The notes below the pieces were generated by a model. The model ran no database searches. It was given only the letters and a program-made list of their open reading frames with translations, and was not told where the DNA came from. Source: Coriobacteriales bacterium (lineage in GTDB: Bacteria > Actinomycetota > Coriobacteriia > Coriobacteriales > UBA8131). Taken from it: a stretch of DNA of 17,963 nt. Positions within the stretch are counted from its first letter, which is position 1. Each line of letters starts with the position of its first letter. The stretch is taken from positions 1 through 17,963 of the forward strand of contig JAIRZP010000048.1 in assembly GCA_031267175.1 (NCBI GenBank), written 5' to 3'. The translations under genes were made by a program, and so were the position numbers. Of this stretch, positions 1 to 9,039 are shown in pieces.

Positions 1-138
1 TCATTGCACACCATCTTTCGGCCAGTTTGCACCAGCTCTGCCCGTGCGCATGACGCCATTACCGCAAGTAGTGACGTCATACGCCCGAACAGACCTGGCA
101 CAAACTGACTCGAAATCTGGCGCACAAGCATTAATCAT
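1..138 (-). CDS. Possible small ORF, 45 aa, unknown function
   Basis: On the minus strand an ATG at 138-136 opens a 45-codon frame that ends in TGA at 3-1. It begins MINACAPDFESV and ends NWPKDGVQ. It has three cysteines and no obvious membrane segment or signal peptide. An in-frame TAG lies about 24 bases upstream of the ATG, so this is not the tail of a longer gene. A TATACT -10-like hexamer lies upstream just after the hppA terminator, and GGGAG sits close (3 bases) before the ATG, with AAAGG at a better distance. I recognise no family. It could be a short real gene or a chance frame; codon use alone cannot decide at this length. Confidence 0.3.
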   Translation of the reverse strand: MINACAPDFESVCARSVRAYDVTTCGNGVMRTGRAGANWPKDGVQ

Positions 139-191
139 CGTCTCCCTACCTTTGACTGCCTATCAGTATACCCCCTTGAGCACGCAAAGAG

Positions 192-224
192 AAAGGCCGG
201 ACGTCTTGTGAACATCCGACCTTT
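192..224 (-). terminator. Rho-independent terminator of hppA
   Basis: A 13-bp stem (192-204 with 212-224) and a 7-base loop lie 33 bases after the hppA stop. The two C/A mismatches on the plus strand become G-U pairs in minus-strand RNA, so the stem closes fully only when read in the hppA direction. The minus strand continues CTCTTTG, a short U-rich tail. Orientation and position both fit termination of hppA. Confidence 0.75.
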
Positions 225-257
225 CCGGGAGTCTTGCGTAAGAGGCCCTGAGCCAGC

Positions 258-2354
258 TCAGAAGATGTTGTGCAGCAGGCCGCCGTCCTGGGCTATGAAG
301 AAGGGCACAAAGACGAGGGAGACCACGGTCACCACCTTGATGAGGATGTTGATGGAGGGGCCCGAGGTGTCCTTGAAGGGGTCGCCCACCGTGTCGCCGA
401 CAACGGCCGCCTTGTGGGCCTCTGAGCCCTTGCCGCCGTGCGCGCCCGTCTCGATGAACTTTTTGGCGTTGTCCCAGGCACCGCCTGCGTTGGCCATGTA
501 AACACTCATGAGGAAGCCGCAGGCCAGCACGCCGATGAGGAAACCGGCCAGGATGTTGACATCGATAAGGCCCAGCACCGGCGGAATCAGCACGGCGAGT
601 ATGCCCGGCAGCATCATCTCGCGGAGCGCCGCCTTGGTGGAGATGCGCACGCAGGCCTCCGTGTCGGGCTCGACACCCGGCTCGCCGGCCAGGAGACCCT
701 TTATCTCACGGAACTGACGGCGGATCTCGATAATCATGGCGTTGGCGGCACGACTGACCGCCCCCATGGTCATGGCCCCAAAGAAGAAGGGCATCATGGC
801 ACCGATGATGACGCCGATGATGACAAAGGGGTTGTCCAGCGTGATATTGAGCTCAATATGCGCCTCGAGGTTGACCTTGAAGGCCACAAAGAGGGCCAGC
901 GCCGTAAGCGCCGCCGAAGACACGGCAAAGCCCTTGGCCACAGCCGCCGTGGTGTTGCCCACAGAGTCCAGCTGGTCGGTGCGCTCGCGGATCTCGGGCG
1001 GCAGCCCGGCCATCTCGGCAATACCGCCGGCGTTGTCCGCCACCGGGCCGTAGGCATCCACGCCCACTGTGGTGGCGGTCGTGGTGAGCATGCCCAGCGC
1101 CGCCAGGCCGATGCCGTACACGCCAAGCTCCGGGCCTCCTACCTGCGTACCAGCCAGATAGGCGATGACCACGGCGGCCACCAAAACGAGGGCAGGCATG
1201 ACGGTGGAGAGCATACCGGTGCTGAGGCCCTCGCTGATATTGGTAGCCGAGCCGCTCTCGGAAGCGTCGGCGATCTTCTTGACCGGCTTATGGTGATACG
1301 AGGTGTAGTACTCGGTAATCTTGCCAATGGCCAGGCCGGCAGCCAGGCCGGCGGCGGCAGACAGGAAGAACCAGAGCGCGGGCAGGCCGGCGTCGGACAC
1401 ACTCTGCCAGAAGAAGCACATGCCGGCGATGAGCACAAAGACCAGGACGGAGGTGAGGTTGGTTCCCCGGTTGAGGGCCTTGTGGATCTTGGAGGAATCG
1501 TTGGTGTTGACGGCAAACAGCCCGATGATGGAGGCGATGATACCGCCCGCAGCAAGTACCAGCGGCAGCACGAGAGAGACCACCGCGTCGCTGCCGTGCA
1601 GGATACCGTTGATACCCATGGCAACAGCCAGCACCATCGGTGCGAGGATGGCACCCGCGTAGGACTCATAGAGGTCGGCTCCCATGCCGGCCACGTCGCC
1701 CACGTTGTCCCCTACATTGTCGGCAATGACGCCGGGGTTGCGCGGATCATCCTCGGGAATACCCGCCTCGACCTTGCCCACGAGATCGGCTCCCACGTCG
1801 GCCGCCTTGGTGTAGATACCGCCGCCGACACGCGCAAAGAGCGCGATGGAAGAGGCACCCATGACAAAGCCGTCCACTATCTCGGGCTCGGGATGTTGGG
1901 CAAAGATAAGGAAGAATATTGCCCAGAGCGAAAGCCCCATGAGACCGAGCGAGGCCACGACGAGGCCCATCGTAATGCCGGAGCGATAGGCAACCCGCAG
2001 CGCCGCGGCAATGCCCGTCGTGGCTGCCTGTGTCGTGCGCGCATTGGCACGCGTGGCAACGTACATGCCGATATAGCCGGCAACAACGCTGAGGATGCCA
2101 CCGGTGAGAAAGGCAGCAGCCGTAAGCGGGGTGATGGCCACGCCAAGAACCACCGCAACTATCAACGCAAAGATGATGAGAGCACGATACTCAGCCAGCA
2201 GAAAGGCTCGGCCTCCCTTTTGAATGAGACCGGATAGATGCTTCATACGGTCATTGCCCGCGTCTTGCTTCAAAACCCAAAACGCCAGATACGCGGCAAC
2301 CACCAAACCGATAACCGCGGCAATCGGGGCCAACCAAGCCAGATACTCAGCCAT
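258..2354 (-). CDS. hppA: Membrane-integral K+-dependent-type pyrophosphatase (H+ and/or Na+ pump)
   Basis: Hydrolyses cytoplasmic pyrophosphate and uses the energy to move H+ and/or Na+ across the membrane. The 698-residue product is hydrophobic throughout, consistent with the roughly 16 helices of this family. Signatures seen: DVGADLVGKVE with EDDPRNPGVIADNVGDNVGDVAG (about residues 187-223), the pyrophosphate and Mg-binding region; DAYGPVADNAGG (433-444); GNTTAA (466-471), where Ala in place of Lys marks the K+-dependent subfamily; and GDTVGDPFKDTSGPS (653-667). I cannot tell H+ from Na+ transport by eye. The start at 2354 (MAEYLAWL) is chosen because AAGGAG lies 8 bases upstream. An upstream in-frame extension to 2432 would be hydrophilic and unlike the family. 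It has its own promoter and terminator, so it is probably monocistronic. Confidence 0.96.
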   Translation of the reverse strand: MAEYLAWLAPIAAVIGLVVAAYLAFWVLKQDAGNDRMKHLSGLIQKGGRAFLLAEYRALIIFALIVAVVLGVAITPLTAAAFLTGGILSVVAGYIGMYVATRANARTTQAATTGIAAALRVAYRSGITMGLVVASLGLMGLSLWAIFFLIFAQHPEPEIVDGFVMGASSIALFARVGGGIYTKAADVGADLVGKVEAGIPEDDPRNPGVIADNVGDNVGDVAGMGADLYESYAGAILAPMVLAVAMGINGILHGSDAVVSLVLPLVLAAGGIIASIIGLFAVNTNDSSKIHKALNRGTNLTSVLVFVLIAGMCFFWQSVSDAGLPALWFFLSAAAGLAAGLAIGKITEYYTSYHHKPVKKIADASESGSATNISEGLSTGMLSTVMPALVLVAAVVIAYLAGTQVGGPELGVYGIGLAALGMLTTTATTVGVDAYGPVADNAGGIAEMAGLPPEIRERTDQLDSVGNTTAAVAKGFAVSSAALTALALFVAFKVNLEAHIELNITLDNPFVIIGVIIGAMMPFFFGAMTMGAVSRAANAMIIEIRRQFREIKGLLAGEPGVEPDTEACVRISTKAALREMMLPGILAVLIPPVLGLIDVNILAGFLIGVLACGFLMSVYMANAGGAWDNAKKFIETGAHGGKGSEAHKAAVVGDTVGDPFKDTSGPSINILIKVVTVVSLVFVPFFIAQDGGLLHNIF

Positions 2355-2435
2355 ACAGGCTTCTCCTTTCCTGCTGTGCCTGAAGCACAGGACTCTCCGC
2401 CCAAAAGTTTGTTCCCTCAGGCGGCACGACAAAAC

Positions 2436-2454
2436 ACAGCCCCTGCGGGGCTGT
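2436..2454 (-). promoter_or_regulatory. Hairpin at the 5' end of the hppA leader
   Basis: Perfect 8-bp stem (2436-2443 with 2447-2454) and 3-base loop; on the minus strand it is followed by GTTTTGTC. It starts about where the transcript from the TAGAAT -10 box (2462-2467) should begin. It could be a 5' mRNA-stabilising hairpin, an attenuator, or a terminator for read-through from ribF. A second, smaller stem (CTGTGC/GCACAG, 2374-2390) lies just before the hppA ribosome-binding site. No known riboswitch was recognised in this roughly 100-base leader. Confidence 0.4.
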
Positions 2455-2461
2455 CTGCGAT

Positions 2462-2491
2462 ATTCTAGCGTACTTGCCCCAACTCTGCCAC
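2462..2491 (-). promoter_or_regulatory. Probable hppA promoter
   Basis: Minus-strand TAGAAT (2462-2467) is a 5/6 match to the -10 consensus. A weak -35 candidate GTGGCA (2486-2491) sits 18 bases upstream. Predicted start of transcription is near 2455, giving a leader of about 100 bases to the hppA ATG. Confidence 0.4.
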
Positions 2492-2546
2492 GGAGACGGA
2501 TAAAAGGAGCGAAGAGCGGGTGTGAGCTACAGGTTCTCTCGAACCC
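2492..2546. repeat. Diverged copy of the ribF 3' end (direct repeat, copy A)
   Basis: This 55-base stretch matches 2690-2743 (54 bases) except for four substitutions and one single-base indel. Copy B contains the last codons and stop of ribF plus about 35 bases downstream. Copy A, read on the minus strand, still encodes Val-Arg-Glu-Asn-Leu-stop: GAA has become GAG and TAA has become TAG, so the changes in the coding part are silent. It is separated from copy B by a palindromic element. It looks like an old duplication of the gene end, or a very long target duplication around the inserted element. Confidence 0.8.
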
Positions 2547-2577
2547 TCCTACTGTCTGAGCGGAGGGGCTTTAGCCC

Positions 2578-2660
2578 CGCAGTCGAGGAATCTTCGAGTT
2601 CGCAGCGCTACGGCCCTTACGGGGTCAGCTAATGCGTTGCTGAAAGATTCCTCGACTGCG
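2578..2660. repeat. Palindromic intergenic repeat element
   Basis: A perfect 17-bp inverted repeat (2578-2594 and 2644-2660, core GCAGTCGAGGAATCTT) encloses 49 bases with further partial symmetry. It is preceded by a compact hairpin GGGGCT-TT-AGCCCC (about 2565-2578) and followed by CTTCGCTCCGCTCGAAATGA. The 'tcgaggaatc ... gcttcgct ... cgaaatga' wording is of a type scattered between genes in many bacterial genomes, a MITE- or REP-like sequence; this last point is from memory. The 2470-2723 gap contains no gene, only this element, the duplicated ribF end and the hppA promoter. Confidence 0.75.
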
Positions 2661-2689
2661 CTTCGCTCCGCTCGAAATGACAGTGGGGA

Positions 2690-2743
2690 GGAGACGGCAA
2701 AAGGAGCGAAGGGCGGGTGTGAGTTACAGGTTTTCTCGAACCC
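2690..2743. repeat. Direct repeat copy B, overlapping the ribF stop
   Basis: Partner of 2492-2546; it includes the final codons of ribF (stop TAA at 2724-2726) and the bases just after it. The two copies face the same way with 143 bases between them, and the palindromic element lies in that gap. Confidence 0.8.
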
Positions 2744-3635
2744 AGGCGATATTCCCCTTGACGGTGGCGATGAGTTCTTCCTGACTGTCAAAGCGTTGCA
2801 TGGGCCGGAGTCGGTTAACAAACTCCAGCGTGAGATCCCTCCCGTAGAGGTCGCCCTCAAAATCGAGGAGATGGGCCTCAAAGAGGAAGGGGTCAAAGCT
2901 ACGGGACTCCGGAGAATAGGTGGGTGGCTCGCCTATTGAGACGGCGGCCTTGTAGCGCTTCTCATCGAGCAGGGCATAGGCGGCATACACATAGGGCCCC
3001 ATCTCGGCAAAGGAGCCGTCCACTTCTACATTGGCCGTGGCAAATCCCAGGCCGTGGCCCCTCCCCGCGCCTGCAACGACGCGCCCGGTGAGCGCGAACG
3101 GGCGGGTGAGCAGCTCAGCCGCCTGACCAACATCACCTTCTGCCAGAAGCGCACGGATACGCGAGGCGCTTACGACATTGTCGTCCCTGCCGAACAGCGG
3201 CTCCGCGACAACGCTGATGCCCTGCTCCCGGCCCCAGGCCCCAAGCTCGGGAATACCGCCGGCGGCAGCGGCACCAAAGTGAAAGTTCTCTCCCACGTGG
3301 AGCGCTTCGAGGCCCGGCAGCCGTAGTAAGAGGTAGCGCAGGAAGTCCTGCCAGGACAGCTCTGCCAGGTCCGGGGCAAAATGCAGGGCGAGCACGTCTG
3401 GCACCAGCTGTTCAAGCGCCGCGATGCGGTCCTCGTTAGAGAGGAGCTTATGTACGCGCTCGGGGCAGAACAGCTCATCCGGGTCGCAGTCAAAGGTCAC
3501 GGCCACAGGCCGCGCGCCGCGCGTTGCGGCGTCTGCGGCCATGGCCTCAAGCAGTGCCTGATGCCCCAGATGTACGCCATCAAAGACACCAACGGCACAC
3601 ACGCATCTCTCTTGCATATAATGTTTTGATTCCAT
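2724..3635 (-). CDS. ribF: Bifunctional riboflavin kinase / FAD synthetase
   Basis: Makes FMN from riboflavin and ATP, then FAD from FMN and ATP, in the cytoplasm. The N-terminal nucleotidyltransferase domain has GVFDGVHLGH (residues 16-25, the HxGH-type motif) and SASRIRALL (156-164). The C-terminal flavokinase domain starts near RPFALTGRVV (178) and has GLGFATAN (195-202) and SIGEPPTY (233-240). The family norm is GFPTAN and GxNPTF, so Pro is replaced by Ala in the first motif and Asn by Pro in the second; the Thr and Asn of the first motif are kept. At 303 aa the length is normal. The start at 3635 is chosen from a -10 box 7 bases upstream, which would give a leaderless message; a TTG at 3659 and an ATG at 3617 are alternatives, and none has a clear Shine-Dalgarno. 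Its end is duplicated downstream. Confidence 0.93.
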   Translation of the reverse strand: MESKHYMQERCVCAVGVFDGVHLGHQALLEAMAADAATRGARPVAVTFDCDPDELFCPERVHKLLSNEDRIAALEQLVPDVLALHFAPDLAELSWQDFLRYLLLRLPGLEALHVGENFHFGAAAAGGIPELGAWGREQGISVVAEPLFGRDDNVVSASRIRALLAEGDVGQAAELLTRPFALTGRVVAGAGRGHGLGFATANVEVDGSFAEMGPYVYAAYALLDEKRYKAAVSIGEPPTYSPESRSFDPFLFEAHLLDFEGDLYGRDLTLEFVNRLRPMQRFDSQEELIATVKGNIAWVRENL

Positions 3636-3642
3636 GGGTACC

Positions 3643-3694
3643 AGTGTAGCAGTTTGCAAAGACTCGTCCAGTGGTGGGGTGGATATGGTATGAT
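3643..3694. promoter_or_regulatory. Divergent, overlapping promoters of ribF (-) and the HicB-like gene (+)
   Basis: Minus strand: TGGACG (3665-3670), 16-base spacer, TACACT (3643-3648), then 7 bases to the ribF ATG, predicting a leaderless ribF transcript. Plus strand: extended -10 TGG-TATGAT (3686-3694), with its -35 region 18 bases upstream falling on the same six bases, 3665-3670. The two promoters would therefore compete for polymerase, and a regulator of one would touch the other. -35 matches are weak (4/6 or less), so this is a sequence-only proposal. Confidence 0.4.
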
Positions 3695-3727
3695 TATCGG
3701 AATCAGTCGAGAACTGGGAGATGCAAA

Positions 3728-3949
3728 ATGACTGAATATCAAATAAGTTTTTTCTGGGATGAAGAAGCCGCTGTATGGATTGCCACTAGCGACGAGATTC
3801 CCGGTCTTGTGCTTGAATCCGGCTCGCTTGACGCGCTTATGGAGCGCGTGCGTTACGCTGCCTCAGAGTTGCTGTCGCTCAACAGTCCGCCTACGGGTGA
3901 CTTTGTTTTACGCTTCTACTCTGAACGCAGTGAGTTGATAGCCTGCTGA
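3728..3949 (+). CDS. DUF1902 / HicB-like antitoxin (orphan)
   Basis: Product of 73 aa beginning MTEYQISFFWDEEAAVWIAT. The pattern, a beta strand with xFWDEExxVWxAxSxDIPGLxxEsxSLdxLmerv, is the small HicB-type fold (DUF1902) that neutralises HicA-type mRNA-cleaving toxins. The start at 3728 has GGGAG 7 bases upstream. Its stop overlaps the next ATG as TGATG (3947-3951), the usual coupling in hicB-hicA pairs, but the partner is cut short. It is the only plus-strand gene in the window, and its first 60 bases (3721-3780) hold 21 G+C (35%) against about 60-70% in neighbours, which suggests acquisition from elsewhere. With no toxin next to it, it may be a relic or an antitoxin acting on a toxin elsewhere. 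Confidence 0.75.
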   Translation: MTEYQISFFWDEEAAVWIATSDEIPGLVLESGSLDALMERVRYAASELLSLNSPPTGDFVLRFYSERSELIAC

Positions 3950-3984
3950 TGGCTGAGTATGAAAAGTATGTTACCTCGCAGGTT
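3949..3984 (+). pseudogene. 5' stub of a hicA-like toxin gene
   Basis: The ATG at 3949 overlaps the antitoxin stop (TGATG) and reads MAEYEKYVTSQV, which resembles the start of HicA-type toxins paired with DUF1902 proteins (MxEYxKxVxxxL). After 12 codons the sequence becomes the antisense of the clpB 3' end (clpB stop at 3985-3987). The frame happens to stay open, but only because it is antisense to clpB. The catalytic histidine region (family pattern GKGSHxxW) is absent. The best reading is a toxin gene deleted down to its first dozen codons by a junction that joined it to clpB. Confidence 0.55.
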
Positions 3985-6810
<2,826 letters not shown>

Positions 6811-6866
6811 AGTATCCTCCTTACTCAATGAGCCGCACGCCTGTTAAGGCCGCACGCGCTCCTCAC

Positions 6867-7292
6867 TTACCCGTTATGTACTGTCGGCTCGCTGGTTTTT
6901 CTGCTGCTCGCCTGCTGATCAATGACCCTGAGGCCGCCGGGCTGGTAGCGCACCAGGGCGGTTATCTGCTGGCGCATCTCCAGCTCGTGCAGGCGATCCA
7001 TGGTCTTCCGCACTCTGCGTCCGAGGCGTTCTATCTGTTCGTCGCACTCGTCCAGACGGTTCTGCATATCGAGGATACGCATGACGCCGGCCAGATTGAT
7101 GCCTTCGCTCGTGAGCTGGCTGATAAGCTCCAGCCGCTCGATGTCTGCCGGTGAGTACAGACGTGTGTTGCCCCCGGAGCGTTTGGGCGTTACCAGGCCC
7201 CGGCTCTCGTATACGCGGAGCGTCTGAGGGTGCATGCCCGCCAGCTCGGCCGCCACGCTTATCATGTATACAGGACGCTCTCTATCATTCAT
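6867..7292 (-). CDS. hspR: HspR heat-shock repressor (MerR family)
   Basis: Represses the dnaK operon in actinobacteria by binding HAIR inverted repeats, with DnaK as co-repressor (known for the family). The 141-aa product has the family's N-terminal winged helix: RPVYMISVAAELAGMHPQTL (6-25), then GLVTPKRSGGNTRLYSPADI (32-51). A helical region rich in Arg, Glu and Leu follows (about 52-115). The ATG at 7292 shares its A with the dnaJ stop (TGATG), giving translational coupling, and has AAAGGG 9 bases upstream. An ATG at 7301 (three codons longer) is possible but sits directly against that site. A C-terminal tail (about 118-141) is polar and unlikely to fold. Confidence 0.95.
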   Translation of the reverse strand: MNDRERPVYMISVAAELAGMHPQTLRVYESRGLVTPKRSGGNTRLYSPADIERLELISQLTSEGINLAGVMRILDMQNRLDECDEQIERLGRRVRKTMDRLHELEMRQQITALVRYQPGGLRVIDQQASSRKTSEPTVHNG

Positions 7293-8290
7293 CAGCCCCA
7301 TCCCTTTCGTATATCGGTATCGCTCGCCTTGGCAAAGGCCTGGAGCAATTCTTTCTGCTGCTCATTGAGCTTCTTGGGCACCACGACGGTGGCCTTGACT
7401 TTGAGGTCGCCATAGCCGGACGCACCCGATTTGCCACTCACGCGTTTGGCGCCCTTGCCCTTGATGAGAAAGACCTTGCTCTCCTGGGTTCCCGGCGGAA
7501 CCTTGAGCTTGACCTTGGAGCCGTCCGGAACCGGAATGGTGATGCTGGCCCCCAGCGCAGCCTCGTCAAAGGAGAGCGGCAGGTTCATGTGTATGTTGGC
7601 ACCGTTGCGGGTATAGAGCTTGTGCGGCTTGATGGAGGTGATGATGAGCAGGTCGCCGTTCTCTCCCCCGTTGCTGCCGGCGGCACCCTTGCCCTTGTAG
7701 CGGAGGCGGCCGCCTTCGACCGCACCCTCGGGCACCTTGACGTCGATGGTCTGGTTGCTGCCGTCCGAGCTCTTGACCGTGACGCGCTTCTCCGTGCCCT
7801 TGAAGGCTTCTTCAAAGCTCACTTCCAGGGTGACCTGGATGTCCTGGCCCTTGACCTTCTTGCTGCCGCCAAAGTCCCAGTCGGTACCAAAGGCACCCTC
7901 GCCGGCGGCCATACGGCTGAAAATATCGCCGATGGAGCTGCCAAAGCCGCCTCTGCCCATGCCGCCTGCGCCATAGCCTTCGCCACCAAAGTCAGTGACC
8001 GTCCAGGTACCGCCTCTGCCTCCCCAGTTAAAGGGTATGTCAGAGGCAGCCGCTCCTCCGGTCGCCGCAAAGGCGCCGTACTTGCGCATGGTGTCGTATT
8101 CCTCGCGTTTTTCCTTGTCAGAGAGGACCTCGTAGGCCTCGCTTATCTCCTTAAAGGCAGCCTCGTCGCCGCCGGCATCGGGATGATGCTTGCGGGCGAG
8201 CTTCTTGAACGCCTTTTTTATCTCATCGGTGGAAGCCTTTTCGCCCACCCCCATGACTTCATAGTAGGACTTATCTGTGGTCTGTACCAT
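7292..8290 (-). CDS. dnaJ: DnaJ-type co-chaperone without zinc finger (class II / CbpA-like)
   Basis: J-domain protein that stimulates DnaK ATPase and delivers substrates. J domain at residues 8-70 with the catalytic HPD at 36-38, then a Gly/Phe/Trp-rich linker (about 75-145: GGRGGTWTV, GGEGYGAGGMGRGGFG), then the two beta-rich substrate-binding domains (about 150-320, including KVPEGAVEGGRLRYKGKG). No CxxCxGxG repeats occur, so the zinc-binding domain of class I DnaJ is missing, and the length (332 aa) agrees. Being the only J gene in the operon, it is called dnaJ by position; cbpA or dnaJ1 would be equally fair. ATG at 8290 has GGAGGTG about 10 bases upstream. Overlaps hspR by one base. Confidence 0.93.
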   Translation of the reverse strand: MVQTTDKSYYEVMGVGEKASTDEIKKAFKKLARKHHPDAGGDEAAFKEISEAYEVLSDKEKREEYDTMRKYGAFAATGGAAASDIPFNWGGRGGTWTVTDFGGEGYGAGGMGRGGFGSSIGDIFSRMAAGEGAFGTDWDFGGSKKVKGQDIQVTLEVSFEEAFKGTEKRVTVKSSDGSNQTIDVKVPEGAVEGGRLRYKGKGAAGSNGGENGDLLIITSIKPHKLYTRNGANIHMNLPLSFDEAALGASITIPVPDGSKVKLKVPPGTQESKVFLIKGKGAKRVSGKSGASGYGDLKVKATVVVPKKLNEQQKELLQAFAKASDTDIRKGWG

Positions 8291-8337
8291 TGTGGCTTAC
8301 CACCTCCTCACTTCTCTCGGTTTTATCTGCCTGTACT

Positions 8338-9006
8338 TCATGGCCTGCAGCTTACCACCACACACGCCGGACGCAGTACGCGGCTCCCCATTTCGTAGCC
8401 CTTCTGGTAGACCTCAAGCACCGTCTCGTCGGGAACCTTGTTGTCCTCGACCTTTGAGATGGCGCTGTGCAGATTGGCGTCAAAGGGCTGCCCTTTGGGG
8501 TCGATTATCTTGACGCCCTCACTGGCCAGTATATCCTGCATCTTGCTCAGAACCTGGGTGATGCCTTCCCTCAGCGGATCCTTGCTCGCTTCGCTGCTGT
8601 GTTCAACAGCTCGCTCCAGATCGTCCACAAGCGGGAGGAGTTTTTCCACGAGCCGTTGGGTGGCCCTGCTGCGCTCGTCGGCGCGTTCGGCCTCCGTACG
8701 CCGGCGGTAGTTGTCCCACTCGGCCTTGAGGCGCAGATGCCGGTCTCTGAGTTCGCCCACCTCGGCCAGAGCCTTTGCCAGCTCGTCGAGTTCGTCCAGT
8801 TCGGCGGAGAGCTCCTCGGATAACTCCGCGGCGGCGCCAGCGGCAGAAGCCTCGGGGGAACCGGCCTCAGCGCTCTTCTGTGAGCCTGCCTGCGCGCTCC
8901 CTTGCGCCGCGTCCTTGCCTGTCCTGCCCTTCTCGTTCTTTGGAGCAGGCTCCCCACCGCGTGGGGAGCCTTTCTCGTTATCAGTCTCAAAATCTTTTAC
9001 AGCCAT
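8338..9006 (-). CDS. grpE: GrpE nucleotide exchange factor
   Basis: Exchanges ADP for ATP on DnaK. The 222-aa product has a disordered, Ala/Ser/Glu/Lys-rich first third (about 1-65), a long helix with LRLKAEWDNYRRR (91-103) and LVEKLLPLVDDLERA (119-133) for dimer formation, and a C-terminal beta domain with GQPFDANLHSAI (172-183) and YQKGYEMGSRVLRPA (200-214), all typical. The start at 9006 has AGGTG just upstream; the TTG at 9027 would add seven residues and lacks a well-placed ribosome-binding site. It lies 33 bases after dnaK and 47 before dnaJ, so co-transcribed. The last residues (VVVSCRP) are unusual in carrying a Cys but are otherwise a normal end. Confidence 0.95.
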   Translation of the reverse strand: MAVKDFETDNEKGSPRGGEPAPKNEKGRTGKDAAQGSAQAGSQKSAEAGSPEASAAGAAAELSEELSAELDELDELAKALAEVGELRDRHLRLKAEWDNYRRRTEAERADERSRATQRLVEKLLPLVDDLERAVEHSSEASKDPLREGITQVLSKMQDILASEGVKIIDPKGQPFDANLHSAISKVEDNKVPDETVLEVYQKGYEMGSRVLRPACVVVSCRP

Positions 9007-9039
9007 AGTACACCTGCCTCGCTCCAACTCACCTCGGGA

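Noticed and set aside
438..2237. 599-codon open frame on the plus strand opposite hppA
   Set aside because: Antisense shadow of a G+C-rich gene; its translation is His/Gly/Asp/Arg-rich with no family pattern, whereas the minus strand encodes an intact pyrophosphatase.
2637..2939. 100-codon plus-strand frame across the ribF end
   Set aside because: Runs through the palindromic element and antisense ribF; sequence is low-information and unlike a protein family.
6811..6866. HAIR operator or separate promoter for clpB
   Set aside because: The 56-base gap has no CTTGAGT/ACTCAAG halves and no -10/-35 pair; only a strong ribosome-binding site.
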